DNA of 64,000 nucleotides, taken from the NCBI RefSeq assembly GCF_003286085.1, contig NW_020825353.1, forward strand, positions 124,001 through 188,000, given 5' to 3'. The notes beneath the pieces were generated by a model. It did no database searches and was not told the DNA's origin. It saw only the letters and a program-made list of their open reading frames with translations. The translations under genes and the position numbers were made by a program. How positions within the stretch are numbered: the stretch's first letter is position 1; each line of letters starts with the position of its first letter. Below are positions 30,653 to 42,300 of the stretch, piece after piece. This DNA comes from Drosophila persimilis (Eukaryota > Arthropoda > Insecta > Diptera > Drosophilidae).

Positions 30653-33600
30653 CTACTGCAGCTGATCGAAGGCCTTCCGCAGCATTTGGTTGCAGAGCGC
30701 CGCGAACGGATTGATTTCCACGAGCTGGCAACCACAGAATGGAAATCAGTTAATACATAGACGGGGCATTCTTCACTGATCATTCATACCTGCTCCCTTG
30801 CAAATTTACTTCCCAGTTGTGCGGCTGCCTCGAAGTCGGATCGTGCCGCATCCAGATTATCCAATTTTCTGTATAGAACTCCTCGCTGGCAATGGGCATG
30901 GCACTTGGTGCGGCTCTGTTGATCGCTGGCCATTTCCAAAGCCTTGTTAAGGTCATCAAGCGCCTCTGAAAATAACCAAATTTTTTAGAAATCGATCGGC
31001 AGCGTTGTGAGAAGTGGCAAGGGCTGCGGCTCTACCTTTCTAACAGGTACTCGGTCAAAATGAGTATAGGAGTATATTAGATTAGTGGTGAAAATGGATG
31101 TGTGTGGATGTATCTTCTAGACGACAAATTCTGAACCAGATCGTATCATTATTATAGCCAGAATGAAGAAAACAATTTCATTTTCTCTCGCTCTGTTTCT
31201 CCCTAACACACACGTTTCATACGTTGGCTTGGCATATCGCAAAAAGGGAGCGCCTAGATCTCAAAGACTATAAAAGCTAGAGTAACCAAATTTGGTATCC
31301 ACACTCCTGTGATATCGAACCTGCACAAGTGTATTTTAAAAACTCGCCTCACCCACTTCCGCCCGCGCAATGGACGAAAATGTGTGGCATCCACAAATCT
31401 CAGAGCCTATTAATGCTAGAGCAACAAAATTTGGTATCCACACTGTTAGATCTCACTGTTACATGTGTATTTCAAAATTTCGCTCCGCCCCCTTCCGCAA
31501 CCACAAAGAACAAAAATCCGTGGCACCTACAATATTAAATATATTATAAATATATAAATATATATTATTAAAGAATTCTAAAAACGCACAACCATAGAGA
31601 ATGACCATATCAACCAGATTGCCTTATCTGGATCACAGCGGATCATTTTTATAGCCAAAAGAAACAAATCAATTTCACTACGAACTGCCCGACGACACGT
31701 TAAGGCACGTTTTCTGTCTCTCCCGCACGCACTCTTTGTCACAACGTTCCCCCTCGTCTTTTTTAGTTTTATTTTAAGCAAAAAAAAAAACAAATCTAAA
31801 ATTAATAATTATACAATAAGAATCCAAAATAGCAATTACACATTCAAAATGAAAAATAATAAATATACAATAAATAATAATTATACAATAAAAATTAAAA
31901 ATAATAATTATTTAAAAATAAAAATCAAAAATAATAATTATTCAATAAAAATCAAGAATAACAATAATAATAATAGTTATTCAATAAAAATCAAGAATAA
32001 CAATTATAATAATAGTTATTGAATAAAAATCAAGAATAACAATTATAATAATAGTTATTGAATAAAAATCAAGAATAACAATTATAATAATAGTTATTCT
32101 ATAAAAATCAAGAATAACAATTATAATAATAGTTATTGAATAAAAATCAAGAATAACACTTATAATAATAGTTATTGAATAAAAATCAAGAATAACAATT
32201 ATAATAATAGTTATTCTATAAAAATCAAGAATAACTATTATAATAATAGTTATTGAATAAAAATCAGGAATAACAATTATAATAATAGTTATTCAATAAA
32301 AATCAAGAATAACAATTATAATAATAGTTATGGAATAAAAATCAAGAATAACAATTATAATAACAGTTATAGAATAAAAATCAAGAATAACAATTATAAT
32401 AATAGTTATTCTATAAAAATCAAGAATAACAATTATAATAATAGTTATTGAATAAAAATCAAGAATAACAATTATAATTATTGAATAAAAATTAAGAATA
32501 ACAATTATAATAATAGTTATTGAATAAAAATCAAGAATAACAATTATAATAATAGTTATTGAATAAAAATCAAGAATAACAATTATAATAATAGTTATGG
32601 AATAAAAATCAAGAATAACAATTATAATAATAGTAATGGAATAAAAATCAAGAATAACAATTATAATAATAGTTATGGAATAAAAATCAAGAATAACAAT
32701 TATAATAATAGTTATGGAATAAAAATCAAGAATAACAATTATAATAATAGTTATTGAATAAAAATCAAGAATAACAATTATAATAATAGTTATTGAATAA
32801 AAATCAAGAATAACAATTATAATAATAGTTATGGAATAAAAATCAAGAATAACAATTATAATAATAGTTATTCAATAAAAATCAGGAATAACAATTATAA
32901 TAATAGATATTGAATAAAAATCAAGAATAACAATTATAATAATAGTTATGGAATAAAAATCAAGAATAACAATTATAATAATAGTTATTCTATAAAAATC
33001 AAGAATAACAATTATAATAATAGTTATTGAATAAAAATCAAGAATAACAATTATAATTATTGAATAAAAATTAAGAATAACAATTATAATAATAGTTATT
33101 GAATAAAAATCAAGAATAACAATTATAATAATAGTTATTGAATAAAAATCAAGAATAACAATTATAATAATAGTTATGGAATAAAAATCAAGAATAACAA
33201 TTATAATAATAGTAATGGAATAAAAATCAAGAATAACAATTATAATAATAGTTATGGAATAAAAATCAAGAATAACAATTATAATAATAGTTATGGAATA
33301 AAAATCAAGAATAACAATTATAATAATAGTTATTGAATAAAAATCAAGAATAACAATTATAATAATAGTTATTGAATAAAAATCAAGAATAACAATTATA
33401 ATAATAGTTATGGAATAAAAATCAAGAATAACAATTATAATAATAGTTATTCAATAAAAATCAGGAATAACAATTATAATAATAGATATTGAATAAAAAT
33501 CAAGAATAACAATTATAATAATAGTTATGGAATAAAAATCAAGAATAACAATTATAATAATAGTTATTGAATAAAAATCAAGAATAACAATTATAATAAT

Positions 33601-36600
33601 AGTTATGGATAAAAATCAAGAATAACAATTATAATAATAGTTATGGAATAAAAATCAAGAATAACAATTATAATAATAGTTATTGAATAAAAATCAAGAA
33701 TAACAATTATAATAATAGTTATTGAATAAAAATCAAGAATAACAATTATAATAATAGTTATGGAATAAAAATCAAGAATAACAATTATAATAATAGTTAT
33801 TGAATAAAAATCAAGAATAACAATTATAATAATAGTTATGGAATAAAAATCAAGAATAACAATTATAATAATAGTTATGGAATAAAAATCAAGAATAACA
33901 ATTATAATAATAGTTATGGAATAAAAATCAAGAATAACAATTATAATAATAGTTATGGAATAAAAATCAAGAATAACAATTATAATAATAGTTATGGAAT
34001 AAAAATCAAGAATAACAATTATAATAATAGTTATTGAATAAAAATCAAGAATAACAATTATAATAATAGTTATGGAATAAAAATCAAAAATAACAATTAT
34101 AATAATAGTTATTGAGTAAAAATCAAGAATAACAATTATAATAAAAGTTATGGAATAAAAATCAAGAATAACAATTATAATAATAGTTATTGAATAAAAA
34201 TCAAGAATAACAATTATAATAATAGTTATGGATAAAAATCAAGAATAACAATTATAATAATAGTTATTCTATAAAAATCAAGAATAACAATTATAATAAT
34301 AGTTATTCAATAAAAATCAAGAATAACAATTATAATAATAGTTATTGAATAAAAATCAAGAATAACAATTATAATAATAGTTATTCAATAAAAATCAGGA
34401 ATAACAATTATAATAATAGTTATTCAATAAAAATCAAGAATAACAATTATAATAATAGTTATGGAATAAAAATCAAGAATAACAATTATAATAATAGTTA
34501 TTCAATAAAAATCAAGAATAACAATTATAATAATAGTTATGGAATAAAAATCAAGAATAACAATTATAATAATAGTTATTGAATAAAAATCAAGAATAAC
34601 AATTATAATAATAGTTATGGAATAAAAATCAAGAATAACAATTATAATAATAGTTATGGAATAAAAATCAAGAATAACAATTATAATAATAGTTATTCAA
34701 TAAAAATCAAGAATAACAATTATAATAATAGTTATGGAATAAAAATCAAGAATAACAATTATAATAATAGTTATTGAATAAAAATCAAGAATAACAATTA
34801 TAATAATAGTTATGGAATAAAAATCAAGAATAACAATTATAATAATAGTTATTGAATAAAAATCAAGAATAACAATTATAATAATAGTTATGGAATAAAA
34901 ATCAAGAATAACAATTATAATAATAGTTATGGAATAAAAATCAAGAATAACAATTATAATAATAGTTATGGAATAAAAATCAAGAATAACAATTATAATA
35001 ATAGTTATTGAATAAAAATCAAAAATAACAATTATAATAATAGTTATTGAGTAAAAATCAAGAATAACCATTATAATAATAGTTATGGAATAAAAATCAA
35101 GAATAACAATTATAATAATAGTTATTGAATAAAAATCAAGAATAACAATTATAATAATAGTTATTGAATAAAAATTATTATAATTATTATAATTATTATT
35201 CTTGATTTTTATTATTTTTGATTTGTATTTTTTTGCTCAATATAAATGCCTAAAATGGCTTAAAACGGTGGAGGAGGCATACTTTTAGGGATACCACATT
35301 AAAAGTAAGCGCGCCCTGAACTTCACCGCGGCAAGGTAGTGTAGAAAGAAGCACAAACAAAAAAAGTGTATTTAATAATTTTTTAAAAGCTAAGCATTGA
35401 AAAACAATTAAAAAAGATACCATGTCCGACTGTCAAATAGTTTAAGCGCGCAAAAAAGTTTGATGATTCGAGGATTTTTAGGTATTCTAATGTTTATCCC
35501 CTTTCCACCTAAGCACCTTTCTTATTCGAATTTTGAAACATTTTATCAGAATTTTTTTTATCCGCATCTGTCTCTCTCTCTCTCACGCTTCTCACAACAC
35601 CAACCTGACAGGGTGCGCACATAGCATGATTAAGAGAGAGAGGGAGAATGAGAAGCCACCGCAAATGTACTTATTCTGGCTATAATAATGTTCCGACCTG
35701 ATCCCGATTGGGCAGTCCAGTAGATATGGTTATTCAGTACGATTCTGTAAGCCTAAATCGGTTCTAAAAACTGATTTTCGGTTTCCTCGTATCTCCAAAA
35801 TTGTGGATGCCAAAGATTTTGAGAACTAGGGGTCAAAAAAAGACGGATAGACGAAATTCTATATTTGTAGATACATATATCGATTAGGCTATCGATTGGG
35901 CGTTAAACACACCCACATCCACCACAAAACTAATATATCCCTAAACTCTAAGAGTAAACTAACAATTTCAAACCTTTCAGTCCCAAATAGATTTTTGAGG
36001 CAGCATTTTACATGAACAAATAATTGTATCCGATAAATGGATCAGCTTCCTAAAAGATTATCAAATTTTTAAAAGTTTAGTTCTGTTCTATGAGTAAAAA
36101 AAAAAATTATTTTAGCCGAAAACTTAAAGAAAAAAAAGTTTTCTGTATGCTGGCATTACTTCTACATCCAAAATATGCTATTGCCTGCTCAGATAAAAAC
36201 TTTCCAAATTAATGAGCACTTTCATAGTATATTTTTGGGTGTTTATAATTTCATATATGTAGGTATTTATGTATAATATCTCTTCATATGGTATATTAAA
36301 TAAAAATCATAAATAGTTCATAATGTTATAATGAGAGTTTTTCAAAAATAAAAGTATAATTGAATTTGCTTTGAACCAAGTGGTTCAACCACGATTACCA
36401 AAAAATTTCAAATTATATATACATACATACATATGTACATAGGTAGTGATGAAGAAACATGGGCCGCGATATATGTATATAGTAAGTTAAGTTTTCAACA
36501 TTTATGTTCTGTTAAGTTTTTTTTGGTTTTGCTTACTCACATTTGTACTGTAAACACATACATTTTGTACTCCGCTTATGCCTTATGCCGCACCGAAGCG

Positions 36601-39169
36601 GTTCTCTCGGTTTTTTCGGTTCTTTATCCCGCCTTGTTCGTCACTGCAGCGCAGCCGCAGCATCGAAGCTGTTCACAAATGTCCCAGTGTTATCTCTTCA
36701 TCGATGGAGAGCCACTAGTTTACGCTTGCTTACTATCCCAACGCCTTTCTTGTGTTTCATTGATAGAGCGTGATGGGCCGCAAACGTGACTATTTTCTAC
36801 GGGAATTTTTCAATTTTGAGGTGGAAAGAAATGCGAGTGTGTGCAATATATGCCGGCACGTGATGAAGGGCAGCTATACGACTAACTTGAGACGCCACCT
36901 GCTCGCTGAGCATAAATCGCAGTACGACATCGCGGTCAGGGAGTGGAAAAAAAGTGAGCCCGTGAAAAAAACGAAACGAATATCGTTTACCTTCGCCACA
37001 ACTGAAGTCAAGGAGGCATGCGTTCAGTTAGTAACAACGGGGAGAATGCCGATCGTTGCGCTGGACTCTGAGCCGTTTAAAACGCTGACAAGCCAGATCT
37101 TTTCCGGATTGAAGATGATTCCCATAACATCCAGAAATATAATGGAGCATGTGGCGGAAAAATTTGAAATCGTCAAGGCGTCCATTGTGAACGGAATGAA
37201 ACTGAAATTAGTTTCCCTCAAGCTTGACATCGCATCCGGGCACGGTAGAGGCATTTTGGGAGTGAGTGCCCAGTTCTACGAGGACAAGGCGATTAAGGTA
37301 GTCACCCTGGGAGTAATCGAGCTTAACAAAGAGCACACCGGCGCAAGTCTCGGTGCTGAAACTAAGAATATTCTGGAAGAGTTCGGTTTGACGAGAAACC
37401 AAATATATTCGGTTACGTCGGACAATGGTCGTGACGTTATAAAGTCTATTGGAATCAAGAACGAAGAATTCGATGGTAGCTGCGATGATGTCGAAGAGGA
37501 GCTGAAGCCGCAAGTGAACATCTACTCCATTGCATCGATCAGATGTGCTGCTCACACACTTCAACTGGCAGTTAAAGATTTTCTTAAGACAAATGATACT
37601 CTCATCGATAAGGCTCGCAGGCTGGTTAAAGCATTGAGGACTGCCACCTACAGGTATACTATTATTAAACCTTGCAACGAACCCTCTCCTAGTTCTCAAA
37701 TGTTTTTTAGGGCTTCAATTTCAAATGAAGGCTTGCCTCAGCCCCTTATTGACTCTCCTACGATGTGGACTTCGACCTACGAGATGCTTGAACGCCTTCT
37801 TCTGTTGAAGAACTTTTTTGAGAACCACGGTAATGAGCTGCTTACATTTTCTGAGGCAGATTGGACAGAAGTTAAGGTACTGGCCGAAGCATTGGAACCG
37901 ATCTATTTGGCCAACCAAAAGCTGCAGACGGAGCAGCTATATCTAGGCGATTTTTACAAGATGTGGCTAGATCTCACGTTGACAGTGGCAGCCATGAAAA
38001 ACCCACACAGTGCGGCATTGCGGGAGGCAATCGGGAAGAGAGAAGAGGCTTTAACATCCAACGAATCGGTCACTTCTGCCATTTATTTGGATCCCAGGAT
38101 GAGAAGAGTTTTGAGTAAAAATCCAATTAAGCTGATGTGTGCCAGAAATCATTTAACTACAGTTTTTAAAAAAATTCATGGTGTTGCAAAAAGAGTAAGC
38201 ACGATCTATGACGATTAAAATGCACTTGTAATTTGATAAATATATTCTTCATTGCAGGAAGATCTATCACTAGGAAAAAACTCACATTCGTCAGAGTCCA
38301 CTGCGCCTGACTTGAAGCTGCCGTCTACAAGCCAGCTTTCGACCGCCTCGCAGAGCACTTGCTCGTCACTCAATGATTTCCTCAATTCCTTTGCTGTGGC
38401 TTCAGGCAATGAGGAATCAGACGAGGACGAGGCGCAATACGAAGTACAGCTGGCAATAAACGAGATCAACGACTACTGTCCAAAGCCAATTGATGTCAAC
38501 CAAAATATTATGAGTTATTGGGAGGAGAAAAAGTTCATATATCCCTGCTTATATCAATTGGCAAAGGTTATTCATTGTGTTCCGGCAACACGAGTCAGCG
38601 TCGAAAGGACATTTTCGGCACTGAAACTTGGCCTATCCGACTTGCGACGTCATTTGTCCGAAAATGCAGTCAAACAAATTATTTTTTTAAGACTGAACAC
38701 ATTATAAAGAAATGCAAAACTCCATTTACTATATCACACTCTACCGCGCACTCGGCGAAAGCCCTTCGTTCCCGGGCCCCACTCAACCGAGAAATATAAA
38801 AGTGAAACATCAAACAGAGTTTGTTTTTCAAATATATAGGATATGCTTTTTTCGCTTACCACCATCTCGTTTGGCCAGACGTAGGGTCTGCGCTCGATTA
38901 TTCAGCACCGAAGCTCTTTGGGCTTGGTTCAGGGCCAGCTGGAATACCTTTAAAGCCTCATCGAAACTGCCCTTTTCCGTTAGTAGAACCCCTTGCAGCT
39001 CCAGCTCCCTGGAAGATCTCACAGCCTCCGTGTCGGGCTCCACATCTGCCAGCTGCGACTCACACGGCACGGAGACACTCGGCTGCGTGCTGCTCAGCTC
39101 CAGGGGATTGAAGATGGACTCCAGCACCTGGTGATCGTGTGAACTGAGCTTGAGATTAACCTGCGGCAT
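30653..39169 (-). CDS. TTC36-like tetratricopeptide repeat protein (three exons)
   Basis: Coding exons are 38860-39169, 30790-30965 and 30653-30724, joined in phases 1 and 0, giving 185 residues (human TTC36 is 189). The N terminus is MPQVNLKLSSHDHQVLESIF followed by NPLELS. Three TPR units follow: ELQGVLLTEKGSFDEALKVF, SVLNNRAQTLRLAKRDGEA with LDDLNKALE, and CHAHCQRGVLYRKLDNLDAA with RSDFEAAA. The C-terminal NPFAALCNQML is the TTC36 family signature. TTC36 (HBP21) is known as an Hsp70-interacting, cytosolic TPR protein, linked in mammals to tyrosine catabolism through HPD; the fly role is not known to me. Intron 1 is 7894 bp and carries a minisatellite and a hAT gene, while intron 2 is 65 bp. 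The small last exon encodes the conserved ending before TAG. Confidence 0.9.
31040..31790 (+). repeat. Dispersed repeat copy, SGM/DINE-1-like (C), left of minisatellite
   Basis: It begins with the characteristic 'ggtactcggtcaaaatgagtata', then 'ggatgtgtgtggatgt'. It contains a 139-bp tandem duplication: 'tttggtatccacact' at 31291 and again at 31430. It ends with 'ttttatagccaaaagaaac' and 'tctctcccgcacgcactctt'. Non-coding. The family assignment is by recall of obscura-group repeats. Confidence 0.65.
31800..35215. repeat. 39-bp AT-rich minisatellite array, roughly 80 or more copies
   Basis: The core unit on + is gaataaaaatcaagaataac followed by aattataataatagttatt, 39 bp in total. Units vary mainly at the junction (ttattg, ttatgg, ttattc, ttattct). 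The left edge (31800-31960) is degenerate with shorter units, the main array is very homogeneous, and the right edge inverts at about 35175. The unit length is a multiple of three, so one minus frame stays open. It lies in intron 1 of the TTC36-like gene between two dispersed-repeat segments. Confidence 0.97.
35216..35880 (+). repeat. Dispersed repeat, SGM/DINE-1-like (D), right of minisatellite
   Basis: It contains tctctctctcacgcttctca followed by caacaccaac, a 'tgcgcacatagcatgattaag' motif and an (ag)n run, the same order as repeat A. It also has 'ttctggctataataatg' and 'ttgtggatgccaaagatttt'. It may be the other end of the element that starts at 31040. Edges are approximate. Confidence 0.55.
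35881..36772. other. Intron sequence 5' of the hAT gene
   Basis: AT-rich, no coding frame supported. It probably holds the hAT promoter and left end. No clear terminal inverted repeat is visible against the right side (38708-38850); only a short inverted 'tctcggtt' (36605) / 'aaccgaga' (38787) pairing is seen. Confidence 0.4.
36773..38707 (+). mobile_element. hAT-superfamily transposase, intact, two exons
   Basis: Exons are 36773-38194 and 38258-38707, joined in phase 0 across a 63-nt intron (aaaaga|gtaagc to cattgcag|gaa), giving 623 residues. There is a BED-type zinc finger near the N terminus (CNICRHV through RRHLLAEH). The RNase H-like core has two likely catalytic acidic residues counted from the preceding GTG: D153 in LKLDIAS and D218 in TSDNGRD, about 65 residues apart as in Hermes. 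CAAHTLQLAV is the hAT insertion-domain signature. The C terminus has the hAT dimerisation block (YPCLYQLAKVIHCVPATRVS then VERTFSALK). The frame starts with GTG-ATG; I use the ATG. No stop or frameshift is seen, so it may be a young autonomous element or a host-retained gene. It lies antisense inside a TTC36-like intron. Confidence 0.92.
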
Positions 39170-39217
39170 TGCTATCTGGCTAACTGCCTATCTGGCGTGG
39201 TCTATTGAGTAACTATA

Positions 39218-39223
39218 AACTGA
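39218..39223 (-). promoter_or_regulatory. Possible initiator of the TTC36-like gene
   Basis: TCAGTT on the minus strand, about 50 bp upstream of the ATG; no TATA box at the expected distance. (ga)n tracts lie 90-120 bp further upstream (39311-39341). Confidence 0.3.
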
Positions 39224-39375
39224 CTAAAGCTAGAATCTGAAATCGAAACACCAACAAGTGGGGGGAATCTTAAGTCGAATGCAAATCAGGCTACCCAACC
39301 AGTTCAGGCCCACAGAGAGAGAGAGATAGAGAGAGAGAGCCCCGCTTGAAAAGATCTTGGTTATATAAAAAAAAC

Positions 39376-42300
39376 GTTTTGTTTTTATTTTTCTGGTTTT
39401 GTTTTTTTTTTGTTGTTGTTTTCTTTATGTATATGTAAATACCAAGGACAATATCATTTGTTTTTCACTTTGTTTTTGCAATAATTTAATTAATAATATA
39501 ATAATATTAAATCAGCGCTTTCCTCAAACATTTCCATATCCATTTTCATGTTCTGTTTCAGTTTTCCTTTTTATATATATCCGCTATGCTAATGCGTTTA
39601 CATTTGGTTTTAATTTTGATAAATACAATTATTATTAATGCTTCAATAAATTGTTGTTGTTCGCTTTAAATGTTTAACTTTATGCTGGTTTTTTTTTTGT
39701 TTTTTCAAAAAATTCTCCTTTACAATATACACAACTGAAATACTTTTAACAATGGATTTTCTTTCTAGCACTATGCTCTAGTTTAGCTCGATCTTTTGCG
39801 TAATGCCTGGTGTTTTTCTTTCCTAATTCTCAGTTTTTTTTTTGTTTTTGTTTTTTTTCGGATGGGGATAAAGAGATTAGATCAGATCAGATTAGAGATT
39901 CAACATAAATAAAAGGAATTTTCGGTACATCTGGGGGTTGCTGTCTCGCAAGCAAAGCAAATTGGCTCTAGAAACCACTTTTTGTAGGTGCAGGTTCGGT
40001 TCGGTTAAAGAAAGAAATTCAAATTGTACATATACCATATATAAATATATGTTCTTTTGCTATGAGAATTTGACTATATGTTTTTGTATTTGGTTTTGTG
40101 GTTCAGTGGTTCATACGGTGCTTTGTTCTTGTGTTCTTTTCTTTACTTTTCTTTACTTTTCCTAAATTTTCTTTTGCTTTTTCTTGATATATGTATGTAT
40201 GATAAAAAATATAAAAGTGAGCATTGAAATTTACCTTCATTCGTTCCGTTCTTCTTCCTATATGTATATATATATATATCTAGGTATATATATATATATG
40301 TATATATATGTATATATATATTACAAGTCAGTGTTTGTTTGTGTTTGTCGTGTCTATATAGCAGATACAGATATATAACCATTTCTTGTTATGTACTAGG
40401 TGGCACAGTTTGTTTTTTGTTGTAGTTTTAGTTGGTTGTTTGTTGTTGGTTTTTGTGGTCTGGTCTGAATGAATAAGGGGTTGTCTGTAAGGGGGAGATC
40501 AACTCAAAAGCGAGACCTGGAAATAATAAGAGATCTTGTCTATCTGTTCAATATACACAGTTATACGTTTACATATACATATATATTTATCGATATATCT
40601 ACAAGTTGGATTATCTCTGATTAAAAGTCTAGCTCAATCTTTATTTTACAACTGGTTTGCTTCGGCTGAGGCTCTGCTAATCGGTAATACAGTTATCCAT
40701 ATCGACTAGAATCCATATTAACTATCGGCTATTGCTATTTATTTTACGATATTTAAGTGGTACATGGTTGTTTGTGGTTTGTGGCTCCTTTCTATTACAT
40801 ACATACATTTATAGTACGTTTTCGCATGGTATTTATAAGCTTTCGTTTCTTCTTCCGATTCCGATTTCGATTCTGATTCCGATATTACGATTTTCTGTTT
40901 CTGTTTCTGTTTGGTGTTGGTTGAATGAGTTTAAATGCCGTTTACCCTTTTATAAGCATAGCATATAGATAGCCTTTTGGTTGTTGTTTTGTAATCGTAT
41001 TCCTATATAGTAAGTACCTACTATACATATACTGTTGTATATAGTTTGCTTCATCGGTGTGTGTTTGTGTGTAACTGTGTGTGTGTGTGGGGGTGTGTGT
41101 GTGTGGGTGTTGAAGTTGAAATTGAAATTGTATTTGAATTTTACATAAATTGAAATTGTTTTTTGGTGGCTTTGCTTAAAATTGCTTCTCATTGTCGTTT
41201 ACAATTTAGATATAGTTTAGCATTCTATAAATACGATATATGTATAGTATGTGTTATGTTTAGCATGTATTTCATGTATATATTATGTTAGTTAGATATT
41301 TATCTGATAGTTACAAAGTTAGGTAAGCCTTGTCTTCGGAATCTATCGCAATATACAGAGGCGTCCGTCCGTCCGGCCTGTCAGGGGTAATTAATCCGTT
41401 AATCCGCTGATACATACACATACATTCCCCGCTCGGACATCGTAAACTGAGTGTTTTGTGTGTTTATAAATTTTGGAAAATTCAATTTGTAATTTGTATT
41501 TGTAATTAGATTTTTGTTTGTCTTTTATGTGGTAGAATCACTAACAATAAGTAACAGCATAAGCTTGTTTTTTGTTTCGAATTTTCATCATTTTCATCGT
41601 TTTCATGTATGTAGCTAAAAATGTACATAACTAATATACAGTAAAGCGTTTAATTACATAATAGTCAACAAAAGTACAAGTACAATATCTCGTTAACGAT
41701 TCAATTTCTCAATTTGTTTAATAAATATTCTGTGGTTTTATTTTTTTCTTTGTTTAGCTTTTTTTAGCTTTCCATACAGACACGTACATACATACATACA
41801 TACATAGAGAGTTAATAAGAGAGAGAGAGAGAGAGAGCTTAGCAGAGAAATGGATTCTGTTAGTTTCGTAATGGAGAAAACAAGCCATACTATAACTATA
41901 TATGTTTATTGTACGAGTATATCTCTAGACACAAAGTTAAGCTGTTGTTGCGGGACTTGGACTTGGACATGGACTTGGGTGTCGAACAAGTTGCTCTACG
42001 TACGTAAGACATGCAAAAGTTTCACTTGAATCCAAACACTATCACACACAACGAACGAAATCAACAACAAATCAATTGCCAAAACGATGACTGACCAAGT
42101 GATTGAACGATTGAGTGAGTGACAGATATACATAGGTGGATCGGTACACCGGTAGATCGGCTCATCGATCCATAGAGAGAGCGAAAAATAGCTTTGTTTT
42201 CTATTAAAAAGGTTTTTGTTTTGTTTTGTTTTGTTTTTGCTAATATTTTACAGAATATATATGAAGTTTCTGGTTGTTGCACAATCAGTTGTTAGGTCGT

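Noticed and set aside
34697..35071. 124-aa hydrophobic minus-strand ORF
   Set aside because: It is only the 39-bp minisatellite read in the frame that lacks stops; no start context, and the units vary without coding constraint.
31900..35160. Regular repeats as a CRISPR array
   Set aside because: Units are contiguous with no unique spacers and the genome is eukaryotic.
36433..36789. 118-aa + ORF before the hAT gene
   Set aside because: Overlaps the hAT start in another frame and shows no domain.
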